This document shows, piece after piece, positions 8,099-16,107 of a stretch of DNA of 35,497 nt; position 1 is the stretch's first letter, and each line of letters starts with the position of its first letter. Source of the stretch: Chloroflexota bacterium (GTDB lineage Bacteria; Chloroflexota; UBA6077; FW602-bin22; JAMCYS01); NCBI GenBank assembly GCA_023473795.1, contig JAMCYS010000102.1:1-35497 (forward strand). The letters are read 5' to 3'. The notes beneath the pieces are model-generated. The model did not search any database. It saw nothing but the letters and a program-made list of their open reading frames with translations, and was not told the origin of the DNA. A program made the position numbers and the translations under genes.

Positions 8099-9802
8099 CT
8101 ACTTGTCCAGCCAGATGTTGGCCACTAGCGGGCAGTTGTCCATGTCTTTGCCGAAGCCCTTCACGTAATTGGCCAGCACGTAGAGCCGCGGCACCTCGGC
8201 CACCGGGTTGGTGAAGCACTCGTCGAGCATGAGTTCCTGAACCTGGCGGGCGAGGGCCTGGCGCTTGGCGCGGTCGAGCGTCGATTGCATGTCGGCCCGC
8301 AGCTTCACGTACGTGTCCGACTCGTAGTGATTCCAGCCGCCCTCCTTGTCGGTGTACCAGGCCTTGGCGCCCGCAAGCATCGACCCTGGGTCGCGGCCGG
8401 CACGGCCGTAGGAGTGGGTCATCGTAATCATGTCGCGCTTGGTCTGCGTGCGCGCCTGGTACTCGGCCGATGCCAGATCGGACACCTTGACCTTGACGTT
8501 GATCTTCGCCAGGTCGGACTGGATGATCTGCGCCAACGCCAGGCTGCCGGTAATGAAGACGTCGGACGAGATCATTTCCATTTCGAAACCCTTTTCCAGG
8601 CCGGCCTCTTTGAGCAGCGCCTGGGCCTTGTTCAGGTCGAAGCCGATCTTCCCCTCTAGATCTTTGAAGTACGCCCAGGAGTTGGGTGGCCACATGAGGC
8701 AGGTCGGGTCGGAGAGGCCTTGCAAGATCGTCTTGCAGAAGCGCGCCCGGTCCACGGACCAAGCTAGGGCCTGTCTGACTTTCTTGTTGGTAAAAGGCTC
8801 CGCCTGGACATTGATCGAGAAATCGTAGATGCTGGAGCCGGGCGAACCCCTTTCGACGGTGAACTTGTTAGTCATGGCCTTGAAGCGCGCGGCGTCCACG
8901 TAGGCGGGCAGGTAGGCAATGTCGATCGCTCCGGACTCCAGGTTGATCGACAGGGCGGCGTTGTCCGGCACTTGACGCACGACGTACTTGTCAAGATACG
9001 GTTTGCCCTTTTCCCAGTAATCAGCGAAGGCGACCATGCTCAGCTGGTCGTTGGGGATGAACTTCTCGACCTTGAAGGGGCCGGTGCCGATGGCGGTGTT
9101 GCTGCGGTTGTCGAAGGTACCCTTGTCCACGATCCAGAGGGCGTCCAGCATGTCGTAGGTGCCGGGGTTGACGACATCGAACTTGAAGACGGCAGTGTAC
9201 TTGTCGGGCAGCTCCACCGCCTTAACCGTCTTGAAGAGCGACATGAACAGAGAGCGCTCGTTTGTCTGCCCATATTGGAGCGAGGCCTTGACGTCCTCGG
9301 CGGTGAACTCGCGCCCGGAGTGGAACTTCACCCCCTGGCGCAGCTTGATGGTGAGGGTCTTGCCGTCCGCCGAGAAGTCCCACTTCTCGGCCAGGTCGGG
9401 CTGGAGGTTCAGCTGGGAGTCGTAGCGGCCGAGTGTATTCCATAGAGCCCGCATAAAGGGATGGTGGCCGGGGTTGATGCTGAACGGGTTGAATTCCTGA
9501 ATGGTGGCGAAACGCGCCAGGGTGAGCGTGCCGCCCCGCTTGGGCTCGCTGCTCTTGGTGGCTGCTGCCGGGGCGGCGCTGGCCACGGGAGCGGCAGTAG
9601 CCACCGGCGCTGCCGTGGCCGCCGGCGCCTGGGTGGGTGCCGCCGGTACGGCGGCCGGCGCCTTGGTTGGGGCCTGGGTAGGAACGGCGGTCGGCGCAGG
9701 AGTCGCCGAGGCACATGCCGCCAGCAGGCTCGCGCTAGCGGCTACCGCCGCTGTCTGCAAGAAACCTCGTCGCGTGATTAGTCGCCTCTGACCTCGTTGC
9801 AC
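8099..9802 (-). CDS. ABC-transporter solute-binding lipoprotein, family 5
   Basis: From the GTG at 9802 the protein has 567 residues. GAGGAGGGAG lies seven bases before this GTG, which makes it a better start than the ATG at 9820 that itself precedes the ribosome-binding site. The N-terminus has a Tat-type motif (TRRGFLQTAA) and lipobox LAAC, then a long Pro/Ala/Thr linker with a repeated APAAT-like unit. The family-5 core aligns end to end with the product at 6222-7883 (for example GVKFHSGREFTAEDVK and ILQG...TCLMW), so the two arose by duplication. A hairpin at 8047-8074 ends the unit, which suggests each gene is transcribed separately. Confidence 0.92.
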   Translation of the reverse strand: MQRGQRRLITRRGFLQTAAVAASASLLAACASATPAPTAVPTQAPTKAPAAVPAAPTQAPAATAAPVATAAPVASAAPAAATKSSEPKRGGTLTLARFATIQEFNPFSINPGHHPFMRALWNTLGRYDSQLNLQPDLAEKWDFSADGKTLTIKLRQGVKFHSGREFTAEDVKASLQYGQTNERSLFMSLFKTVKAVELPDKYTAVFKFDVVNPGTYDMLDALWIVDKGTFDNRSNTAIGTGPFKVEKFIPNDQLSMVAFADYWEKGKPYLDKYVVRQVPDNAALSINLESGAIDIAYLPAYVDAARFKAMTNKFTVERGSPGSSIYDFSINVQAEPFTNKKVRQALAWSVDRARFCKTILQGLSDPTCLMWPPNSWAYFKDLEGKIGFDLNKAQALLKEAGLEKGFEMEMISSDVFITGSLALAQIIQSDLAKINVKVKVSDLASAEYQARTQTKRDMITMTHSYGRAGRDPGSMLAGAKAWYTDKEGGWNHYESDTYVKLRADMQSTLDRAKRQALARQVQELMLDECFTNPVAEVPRLYVLANYVKGFGKDMDNCPLVANIWLDK

Positions 9803-9933
9803 GAGTTTCTCCCTCCTCATCCTACTTGAACCACTAATCGGCCACAGGGCATAGGCAGCCAACCCGGCCGGTGGGGCGTGGCGGCACCATCCTAGCACTG
9901 GCCGGTCGTGTCTGCAAGCGCTACTTCTACTGA

Positions 9934-9953
9934 TACCAGGGGCGCCCCTGGTA
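9934..9953. repeat. 20-base perfect palindrome
   Basis: TACCAGGGGCGCCCCTGGTA reads the same on both strands. It lies about 130 bases upstream of the solute-binding gene that starts at 9802, in a 340-base non-coding stretch (9821-10164) with no other convincing signal. It could be an operator for a dimeric regulator or a member of the repeat families seen here. Confidence 0.5.
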
Positions 9954-10164
9954 AGTACTCGGCTCGTCCTCAACAGCGTTCCTTAGCGCGGTGCGAGTTC
10001 GCGTCCGTGCAGAAGGGTGGCTGGTTTGGCAGCGGGCACGACCAAGAGGGCGTAGGGCCCGGTTTGTGGCTAGCAGGAGGCAGCGATGGTAAACCGCCGG
10101 TTGGTCCGCCACGAGGCTCGGGGAGGGCCATTTGCTGCCCGCCCCGGACCCCGACGGTTCGCCT

Positions 10165-10329
10165 CTAGAGCTTGAGGCCGAAGGCTTGGGTGAGAATGAA
10201 GAGCGTGAAGAAGAAGCCGAAGAACGCCACGCGGAGGGCCAGGATGGCCTCACGCCAGACGGCCGGACGGTATTCGGACGGCAGGAACTTACGGTTGACG
10301 ATGATCGTGAGAACGGCCGACAGAGCCAT
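10165..10329 (-). CDS. Small hypothetical membrane protein
   Basis: The 54-residue frame from the ATG at 10329 (the frame stays open up to an ATG at 10392) begins MALSAVLTIIVNRKFLPS and ends with one strong hydrophobic helix, ALRVAFFGFFFTLFILTQAF, then GLKL. The clear split between a charged middle and a Phe/Leu membrane segment looks protein-like, but no Shine-Dalgarno sequence is obvious and I do not recognise a family. Confidence 0.4.
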   Translation of the reverse strand: MALSAVLTIIVNRKFLPSEYRPAVWREAILALRVAFFGFFFTLFILTQAFGLKL

Positions 10330-10406
10330 GGGCCGTTCTCGTAAGGAAGCGATGGGCAGTGCCGCCGCGAGATTACGTCGAATTGCTGGCATTCGTGCAT
10401 AATCCC

Positions 10407-10541
10407 GTAGGGGCGGGCGTCTCCCCGCCAGCCATGTCCCCGAAGCGTAGCGAAGGGGGCGGCCGCGGCCGCCGTAGCGGCGTAGTTGCCAGCTCGGCGT
10501 GGGGATTAGACGGGCGGGCGGGTACGGAGCCCCGCCCCTAC
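10407..10541. repeat. Element bounded by 11-base inverted repeats
   Basis: GTAGGGGCGGG at 10407-10417 is matched by its exact complement at 10531-10541. The enclosed 113 bases are GC-rich and carry smaller hairpins and a ccgaagcgtagcgaaggggg motif. It has the size and build of a small non-autonomous repeat element; no target-site duplication was established. Confidence 0.45.
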
Positions 10542-10582
10542 CGCCATACCTGCCAGTTATGCACGGATGTCAAGAATTGCCA

Positions 10583-10611
10583 TTGACACTGGCGCCTGCT
10601 TGACCTAAAGT
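10583..10611 (+). promoter_or_regulatory. Promoter of the SIS-domain gene
   Basis: TTGACA (10583-10588) and TAAAGT (10606-10611) are separated by 17 bases, so transcription should begin near 10618. The -10 covers the upstream in-frame GTG at 10610, which argues against that codon as the translation start. Confidence 0.55.
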
Positions 10612-10684
10612 GAGCCAACGTACCCGAGGCCGACCGCGCGGGGGCGACTATCCGGCCTGGGCCGGGCTTCAGGTGGTGGCAAAC

Positions 10685-11746
10685 GTGAGCGAAGGCAAAG
10701 AGAGTGGCCGCCAGCAGCTGCTGGACGAGATGGCCGAGCAGCCCGGCGTCATCGCCCGCGTCTTGGAACGCCAGCTGGATAACGTTCGTAGACTGGCCGA
10801 CGAGCTGCGCCGCCGCCAGCCGGTCGCTCTCGTCTTCGTCGCTCGCGGCAGCTCCGACAACGCCGCTACCTATGCCCGTTATCTGATCGAGACGCGCAAC
10901 CACCAGCTCACTTCTCTGGCGGCGCCCTCCACCGTCACCATCTACGGCAGTGGCCCCTATCTGGGCAAGAGTGCCGTCTTCGCCATCTCACAATCGGGAC
11001 AGAGCGAGGACGTGGTGGCCTACCTCCGCCACGCCCGCAATCAGGGGGCGCTGACGGTGGCCGTGGTCAACGACGCCAGCTCGCCACTCGCCGCCAGCGC
11101 CGAATGGGTGCTGGAGTGCCTGGCCGGACCGGAGGTCAGCGTACCGGCGACCAAGACGGTGACGGCGCAGATGGCGCTGCTGGCGGCGTTGGCCACCGTG
11201 CTGGCCGGGGACACCCAGTGCCGGGCCTTGATGCCGCTGCCCGGCGCCGTGGAGCGCGCCCTGGGCCTGCGCAGCGAGGCCGCGGTATTGGCGCGGCAGA
11301 TGGTAACGGCTGATGCCGCCGCGGTGGTCGGCCGCGGTTTCGCCTATCCGGCCGCCCTGGAGATCGCCCTGAAACTGAAAGAGATGACCTCGACCACCGC
11401 CGAGGCCTTCTCGGCGGCCGACTTCTTCCACGGGCCGGTTGCCCTCGTCGACCCCGACTACCCGGTGCTACTGGTGGATGTGGGGGGACGCTCGGCGCGG
11501 GCAGCCCTCGACTCCGCGGCCGAGGTCGCCAGACGGGGCGGCAAGGTGCTGCTGGTGCGGGCGGGGGAGGTGGTGCCCCTGGAGACCCCGGCGCCGGAAC
11601 TGGCGCTACGCGTACCACTCGCCGAGTACTACACCCCTATAGTCGCCGTGGTTCTGGGCCAGATCCTTTCGTTCGAACTGGCGACCGCCCGCGGCCTGGA
11701 CCCGGCCCATCCTCGGGGCCTGAACAAGGTCACGCGCACCAAGTGA
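10685..11746 (+). CDS. SIS-domain protein, GlmS isomerase-domain/AgaS-like
   Basis: From the GTG at 10685 the product has 353 residues with two sugar-isomerase (SIS) domains, as in the isomerase half of glucosamine-6-phosphate synthase and in AgaS-type deaminases. Visible features are LLDEMAEQPGVIARVL near the start, the RGSSDNAATYARYL loop, SISQSG-like AISQSGQSEDVV (sugar-phosphate binding), PATKTVTAQ, and the second-domain block GRGFAYPAALEIALKLKEM. The glutaminase domain of GlmS is absent, so it probably isomerises or deaminates an amino-sugar phosphate, substrate unknown. The start is chosen because AGGTGG precedes it and because the promoter covers the only earlier start (10610). Confidence 0.85.
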   Translation: MSEGKESGRQQLLDEMAEQPGVIARVLERQLDNVRRLADELRRRQPVALVFVARGSSDNAATYARYLIETRNHQLTSLAAPSTVTIYGSGPYLGKSAVFAISQSGQSEDVVAYLRHARNQGALTVAVVNDASSPLAASAEWVLECLAGPEVSVPATKTVTAQMALLAALATVLAGDTQCRALMPLPGAVERALGLRSEAAVLARQMVTADAAAVVGRGFAYPAALEIALKLKEMTSTTAEAFSAADFFHGPVALVDPDYPVLLVDVGGRSARAALDSAAEVARRGGKVLLVRAGEVVPLETPAPELALRVPLAEYYTPIVAVVLGQILSFELATARGLDPAHPRGLNKVTRTK

Positions 11747-11769
11747 GTTCACCGCCCCAAGTCCCGATG

Positions 11770-11804
11770 GCGACCCGGGCGGCTGCACGCCGCGCCCGGG
11801 TCGC
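11770..11804 (+). terminator. Hairpin after the SIS-domain gene
   Basis: GCGACCCGGGCG and its exact complement form a 12-base stem with an 11-base loop, starting 23 bases after the stop codon. No T-tract follows, so termination efficiency is uncertain. In the remaining bases to 11991, a short minus-strand frame from a GTG at 11929 (MAITPSFVSVSLLAIIVLI) looks like a membrane-protein start but quickly loses character; it may be a gene remnant. Confidence 0.5.
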
Positions 11805-11991
11805 GTGTCCCGCGGTGGCCAGGGGGAGCGGCCTTCGATCTCCAGTTCCAGCGACAGGCTCAGGATCGGCCTGATGAGGACGATGATGGCCAGCAAACTC
11901 ACGCTGACGAACGAGGGCGTGATCGCCACGCTATGGCTGATGTCGGCGGCGACAGGGCGGGTGCCGAAAAGGGGTCAGTGAGAAGCGGCCG

Positions 11992-12441
11992 TCAATCGCC
12001 CAGTTGGGTCGGGAAGCCGCAGTTGATCACGCGCTCCACATAGGCAGAGCGCCAGCCGGGGTTGGGGATGGCATAGCCGCGGCGGCGGAAGGCGCGGTGC
12101 AGCGAAAGGTACTGCGCTTCCAGGCCCCGGTAGCGCTCCAGCCGGGCCACCGCGAAGTCATCATCTCGCAGGGGGTCGCCGTCAGCCCCGCGGCGGCGCT
12201 CGAGCTGCCTCTCGAGCTCAGCCGCCCACTCGTCCAGGCGGGTGCGCATCTCACGCAGCAGCTGTCCCATCAGCGTCTCATAGCTGACGGTGCTGCCGGA
12301 GATGCCGAGCTGGTCGGCGCAAGTGGGGCAGTAGAGACGACGGGCGAAGTAAGTGGCGCTGGCGCACTCCCGACCGCACTCGTCGCAGACGAGCTTGACG
12401 GCGGCCGCCTCGTTAACCTCACGGCGCCAATCGAATTGCAT
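11992..12441 (-). CDS. Zinc-ribbon protein of unknown function
   Basis: The 149-residue product starts MQFDWRREVNEAAAVKLVCDECG. The pair CDEC/CPTC (near residues 18-21 and 37-40) forms a probable zinc ribbon; a charged helical region (residues about 55-115, MGQLLREMRTRLDEWAAELERQL) follows, and the tail is Arg- and Tyr-rich. AAGGTG precedes the ATG at 12441, which is preferred over the longer frame opening at 12504. I do not recognise a family; the layout suggests a nucleic-acid or protein-binding adaptor. A good promoter lies about 110 bases upstream. Confidence 0.65.
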   Translation of the reverse strand: MQFDWRREVNEAAAVKLVCDECGRECASATYFARRLYCPTCADQLGISGSTVSYETLMGQLLREMRTRLDEWAAELERQLERRRGADGDPLRDDDFAVARLERYRGLEAQYLSLHRAFRRRGYAIPNPGWRSAYVERVINCGFPTQLGD

Positions 12442-12549
12442 TGCCAGAGCACCTTTAGCGAGCGGCCAGGAGACGAAAAGGCGCGGTGACTGCCCAGCGA
12501 CCACCGCGCCGCGACATCGTGCTTGCCAGCCCTTGGACTACTGGCGACG

Positions 12550-12578
12550 ATTGTACAGAGAGGCTTTCGTGCCGTCAA
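12550..12578 (-). promoter_or_regulatory. Promoter of the zinc-ribbon gene
   Basis: On the minus strand TTGACG (12578-12573), a 17-base spacer and TACAAT (12555-12550) form a near-consensus sigma-A promoter. Transcription would start near 12543, leaving a leader of about 100 bases before the ATG at 12441. Confidence 0.6.
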
Positions 12579-12608
12579 GCGAGCTCGTGGCCGGTTTGCG
12601 GCTGGAAT

Positions 12609-13520
12609 CTAGGCCGAAAGGTCGACCCGGCGCAGCAGCTGCGCGTTCAAGGCGACGATCACGGTGCTCAGGGACATCAGCAGGCCGCTGAACCAGGGGG
12701 CCAAGACGATGCCAAACGGTGCCAGCACGCCGGCCGCCAGGGGAATCGCCACCACGTTATAGCCCGCTGCCCAGAGCAGGTTCTGCGACATCTTGCGGTA
12801 GCTGGCGCGACTGAGCCGCACTACCCTGGGGACATCGCGGGGGGCGTCGCGCACTAGAACGATGCCGGCCGCGGCGCGGGCCACGTCGGTGCCGGCGCCG
12901 ATGGCGATGCCGACGTCCGCCTGGGCCAGCGCGGGGGCGTCGTTGACCCCGTCGCCGACCATCGCCACGCGCACCCCTCGACGTTGCAGCTCGACCACCT
13001 TGTCCACCTTGTGCTCGGGCAGGACTTCGGCGAAGTACTCGTCGATCCCCAACTCCCCCCAGCGTCTGCCGGCGCGCTCGAGGTCCGGGGGCAGATTGAG
13101 ATTTCGTTCCGCCAGTAGGGCCGGCCCACCCACGTAGAGCTCGCGACCGTCGAGGCGAGCGCGGGCGCCGCGGCCGGGCAAGGCCTGAAAATCGTGGACC
13201 GGCGGCGGGCGTACCCCCCGCCGCTCGGCCTCGGCCACGATGGCCCGCGCCAGGGTGTGCTCGGAGGGCGACTCCACGGCGGCGGCGAAGGTCAGGGCCT
13301 GTTCCGGGTCGAGACCGTCGGCAGTGGCCAGGTCTACCACCCCCTGGCGTCCACGGGTGAGCGTGCCGGTTTTGTGGGCGGCGGCGTGCTGTTCCATATG
13401 GCCGCCCGTCGGTGGGGCATGCCGGTCGTGCAGGTGGCCGCCGGGCACCTCTGCCCCGACCTTCCCCGGCGGGCGCTCGGAAGGCATTGATGGGTGGCCG
13501 TGATGCTCGTGATCGGACAT
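12609..13520 (-). pseudogene. Heavy-metal P-type ATPase relic (CopB-like) with two internal deletions
   Basis: The 303-residue frame begins with a His-rich tail (HEHHGH, HLHDRH) like that of CopB-type copper/silver pumps. It then jumps at residue 49 straight into HKTGTLT: the phosphorylated Asp of DKTGT is replaced by His, and the membrane helices, the TGE actuator loop and the CPx metal site that should lie before it are absent. The nucleotide-binding domain (SEHTLA, GRGARA) is present. At residues 151-160 (GRRWGELGID) a second join removes the P-domain part normally holding TGD and the preceding strand. MVGDGVNDAPALA and the last two membrane helices (246-295) remain. The frame is intact throughout, with GGAGG before the ATG. 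It cannot pump ions by the known mechanism. Confidence 0.75.
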
Positions 13521-13650
13521 GACCGGCTTCGCCTCCCGGGTACTTGCCGGAAGGGTGGGCAGGTCGCGTGCCAGACCGCAGGCGGGGATAGGACCACTCC
13601 CCGCCTCAGATAGGGGGTGGTGAGAGCAGGCAGAGACAGATGCCCGCTTC

Positions 13651-14352
13651 TCAAAGGCTTTCCGGCACGTCCCACTCGGCGCCAGGTCTGAGGACGACGA
13701 CCTTGCTCTTGGTCTGGCTCTCCACGAGGCGTTTGAACTCCTCCGGGTCCGCCTCGATGGGCTGCCAGGTGGAGTAGTGCATGGGGAGCGCGACCTTCGG
13801 CCCGACGAACTCGACCGCTTTCACGGCCTCCTGCACGCCCATTGTGTAGTGGCCGCCGATGGGCAGTAGGGCGACGTCGATGGGGGTCAATTCGGCGATG
13901 AGTTTCATGTCCAGGAAGGCGCAGGTGTCGCCGGCCTCGTAGTAGGTATGATCGAAGAACTTGACGACGAAGCCGTTGGGAATGTTGGAGCGCAGCGATT
14001 GGCCGGGCGGCGTCCAGCTGGAGCTGTGCCAGGCGGGCACGAACTTGACCCAGCCCCAGTCGAACGTGTCCACGCCGCCAAAGCCGCCGTCGATGGCCTG
14101 CAGACCCTCTTCCTGCACGTAGTTGGCCAGTTCGTACGAAGCCAGGATGGGCGCGCCGGAGCGCCTGGCGATTTCCAGGGCGTCGCCAAGGTGGTCGAAG
14201 TGGCCGTGAGTGAGCAGGATGAGCGTGGGATGCAGGTCGGCCGGGATGCCCTTGGTCCAGGGGCTCTCGCTAAGATAGGGGTCGAAGAGAAGGCTGGTGT
14301 CGTCCTGCTTGAACTCCCAGCAGGAATGTCCGTAGTACTTGAGCTTGGCCAC
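13651..14352 (-). CDS. Metallo-beta-lactamase-fold metal-dependent hydrolase (UPF0173-like)
   Basis: The 233-residue product starts at a GTG (VAKLKYYGHSCWEF) with AAGGAGGT directly upstream, a decisive start; the frame extends to 14481 without a better signal. The metal-binding HxHxDH is H49, H51, D53, H54 (THGHFDHLGD), followed by further ligands in PAWHSS, AGDTCAF and the C-terminal MHYSTW. UPF0173 proteins are small soluble hydrolases with unknown natural substrate. It sits alone between a transposase scrap and the ATPase relic. Confidence 0.9.
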   Translation of the reverse strand: MAKLKYYGHSCWEFKQDDTSLLFDPYLSESPWTKGIPADLHPTLILLTHGHFDHLGDALEIARRSGAPILASYELANYVQEEGLQAIDGGFGGVDTFDWGWVKFVPAWHSSSWTPPGQSLRSNIPNGFVVKFFDHTYYEAGDTCAFLDMKLIAELTPIDVALLPIGGHYTMGVQEAVKAVEFVGPKVALPMHYSTWQPIEADPEEFKRLVESQTKSKVVVLRPGAEWDVPESL

Positions 14353-14375
14353 GGTTGGCCCTACCTCCTTGCCGT

Positions 14376-14609
14376 CTAGTTGCCTACTAGCAATGATAGC
14401 GCCGTATGGCTGGGGTTGCCATTGGGCCCAGGCTCCTTGCCGCAGAAGTCGCTCAGGATCACATCCTTCTCGCCTAACCACCCCAGGTAGCGGCCACGCA
14501 CTGCCTTGGCATAGCCCAAGACCGTTTTACGGGTCGCGCCGCCTCCGCTCTTCGGTAACAGTTCCTCTGAGGCGACTTGCCCCGCCAGGCAGTTCGTACC
14601 GTGAGGCAT
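14376..14609 (-). pseudogene. Probable transposase N-terminal fragment
   Basis: The 77-residue frame contains TVLGYAKAVRGRYLGWLGEKDVILSDF, which resembles the start of integrase-core transposases in which a YAEAVRPRYL motif is followed by a helix-turn-helix and a His-Arg-Lys segment. The frame then breaks off at about 14376 with no catalytic DDE region. If right, this is the eroded 5' end of an insertion sequence between the hydrolase and the heme-motif protein. Family recognition is by eye only. Confidence 0.35.
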
Positions 14610-14618
14610 AGCGCCGAC

Positions 14619-14647
14619 TTGACAAACTCTGCGGACTAGCCTACCTT
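14619..14647 (+). promoter_or_regulatory. Possible promoter of the CxxCH/LPxTG gene with long leader
   Basis: TTGACA (14619-14624) and TACCTT (14642-14647) lie 17 bases apart. Transcription from here would leave about 275 bases before the ATG at 14930. The leader is GC-rich and has no supported gene; I could not match it to a known riboswitch. Confidence 0.35.
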
Positions 14648-14929
14648 TGATATATGCTTGTCTGCTGGGATGTGGTCCGGTGGCCCTTCCTTAGGGCGAC
14701 CCCCACTCAGGCTCTTGCGCCAGCCCGTGGCGTCTATGCGTTCGCCGCAGGCGGCGGGGCCACGGCAATCTACAGGCGATCCCGGCGCCAAACCGAGGTA
14801 GAAGGGGGCCGGCGTTCCTGGCCTGGCCAGCCAGCGGGGTGGCGACACCGTTTCGCCGCACGCGCCGCCGCTACGATACAGCGGCAACTTCTGGAAAACA
14901 GCAGCTGAAATAAGGAGGTCTTCCTTCCA

Positions 14930-15373
14930 ATGAGACTGCGCTTCTCCAGGCGACCCTTGACTCTCTTGGTGGTGGCTCTGCTCCTGGCGAGCCTGGCCAT
15001 CTTGCTGACGCCGCTCGCCGGTTTCGCGCTGCCGCAGTACGCCACCGCCACCGGCCAGCCCTGTGGGACCTGCCACGTTAGCGCCGCCGGCGGCGGCCCC
15101 TTGACCGCCAGGGGCCAGGCCTTCGCGGCTGTTCCCACTCACGCCACTAACCCGGCTGCCGCCTTCACGCAGTCAGCGGCGCCAGCGGCGACGGCCACCG
15201 CCGCGCCCGCGGCTCCAGCGGCGACCGCGGCTCCGGCGGCTACGGCTGCCCCCGCTGCCACGGCCGCTCCGGCGACCCTGCCGAAGACGGGCGAGCCGTT
15301 CACTCTGGCTGCCCTCGCCGCTCTGGGCCTCTTGGCCACCGCCAGCGGCGTGGCACTGCGGCGCCGCTCCTAG
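14930..15373 (+). CDS. Small secreted protein with one CxxCH heme motif and an LPxTG sorting signal
   Basis: The 147-residue product has a basic start and a signal sequence (residues 8-33). The short domain LPQYATATGQPCGTCHVSAAGG follows, with one c-type heme motif C45-G-T-C-H49. An Ala/Pro/Thr spacer (80-116) with APAAT repeats comes next. The end is LPKTG (117-121), a hydrophobic helix (124-141) and RRRS, the order of a sortase substrate. The natural reading is a heme protein carried outside and fixed to the wall or membrane, perhaps for electron transfer or heme binding. TAAGGAGGT eleven bases upstream is a very strong ribosome-binding site. No sortase or cytochrome-c maturation gene is in the window. 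Confidence 0.8.
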   Translation: MRLRFSRRPLTLLVVALLLASLAILLTPLAGFALPQYATATGQPCGTCHVSAAGGGPLTARGQAFAAVPTHATNPAAAFTQSAAPAATATAAPAAPAATAAPAATAAPAATAAPATLPKTGEPFTLAALAALGLLATASGVALRRRS

Positions 15374-15397
15374 CTGCCCCAGCGCGCACGTAGCAGA

Positions 15398-15427
15398 AAG
15401 GGGCCGGACAGGTATGCCCGACCCCTT
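15398..15427 (+). terminator. Hairpin after the LPxTG gene
   Basis: AAGGGGCCGG pairs with CCGACCCCTT, one mismatch, ten-base loop, starting 24 bases after the stop codon. The following bases are not T-rich. Confidence 0.4.
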
Positions 15428-15467
15428 CACTGTTCCGACCGCCGGCCGCCCCGGCCACCGCTAGCGG

Positions 15468-15905
15468 CTATTTTCTCTTTTTGCCGCCCTTCTTCTTGCC
15501 CGACCGGCGTTCGTTGGGTCGCGGCAGGTACCGCTGTCGCACTTGCGCCTGCTGGTAGCCCTGCAGTCGCGCCGGCAAGCGAAAGAAGAGATAGTAGACC
15601 AGGTAGCCGATGCCCACCAGCCCCGCCAGCAGCAGCCCCGCCAGCCAGAAACGGGGGCTCAGCAGCGGCACCTGCAAGAGCGCGAAGATGGTGAAGAGCA
15701 GGCCGAGGCTGCCGATCACGATACTCGTCACCGCGGCCGGTTGTGCCACCCGGCGCACGACGGGCACGGGGAAGAGAGCGTCACGGCGCGGATAGAGGAA
15801 AAGCCCGGCCACCAGGCCCAGAAGGAAGATAGCCCCCGCCACCCAGACGAACACGTCCGGCTCGCCGGGATAGGTCGCGAACAAGTACTGGCCCACATCG
15901 GGCAT
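15468..15905 (-). CDS. Hypothetical membrane protein with basic C-terminal tail
   Basis: The 145-residue product has three hydrophobic segments (about residues 17-38, 56-79 and 86-108), then a strongly basic tail ending GKKKGGKKRK. GGGAGGG lies nine bases before the ATG. The tail should lie in the cytoplasm and could touch nucleic acid or acidic lipids. I recognise no family. It is transcribed toward the LPxTG gene, the two units ending tail to tail. Confidence 0.65.
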   Translation of the reverse strand: MPDVGQYLFATYPGEPDVFVWVAGAIFLLGLVAGLFLYPRRDALFPVPVVRRVAQPAAVTSIVIGSLGLLFTIFALLQVPLLSPRFWLAGLLLAGLVGIGYLVYYLFFRLPARLQGYQQAQVRQRYLPRPNERRSGKKKGGKKRK

Positions 15906-15952
15906 AAGCCCGTCCCTCCCCGCCCGGCCTGCCGCCAGGCGCGCTACGCGGA

Positions 15953-15982
15953 ATTATACCCGCGGCCCTTCTCGGCGGGCAA
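15953..15982 (-). promoter_or_regulatory. Promoter of the basic-tail membrane protein gene
   Basis: On the minus strand TTGCCC (15982-15977), an 18-base spacer and a consensus TATAAT (15958-15953) precede the ATG at 15905 by about 40 bases. Confidence 0.5.
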
Positions 15983-16107
15983 GACTCGGCAACCGGGGAC
16001 TTGAGATAGGTGCTAGCGGATGGCTTGCATCCTGGTCGCCCGGGAGGCCGTGGCTTCAACCGGCCAAGCGAGCGAGAGACCCTCGCTCCGCCATCTGCGG
16101 CCGATCC

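Noticed and set aside
10610-10684. GTG at 10610 as start of the SIS-domain gene
   Set aside because: It falls inside the predicted -10 box and lacks a ribosome-binding site; the GTG at 10685 has AGGTGG upstream and fits family length.
14660-14915. Possible cyclic-di-GMP or cobalamin riboswitch before the LPxTG gene
   Set aside because: Short stretches resemble such aptamers but the conserved cores are not present in order.
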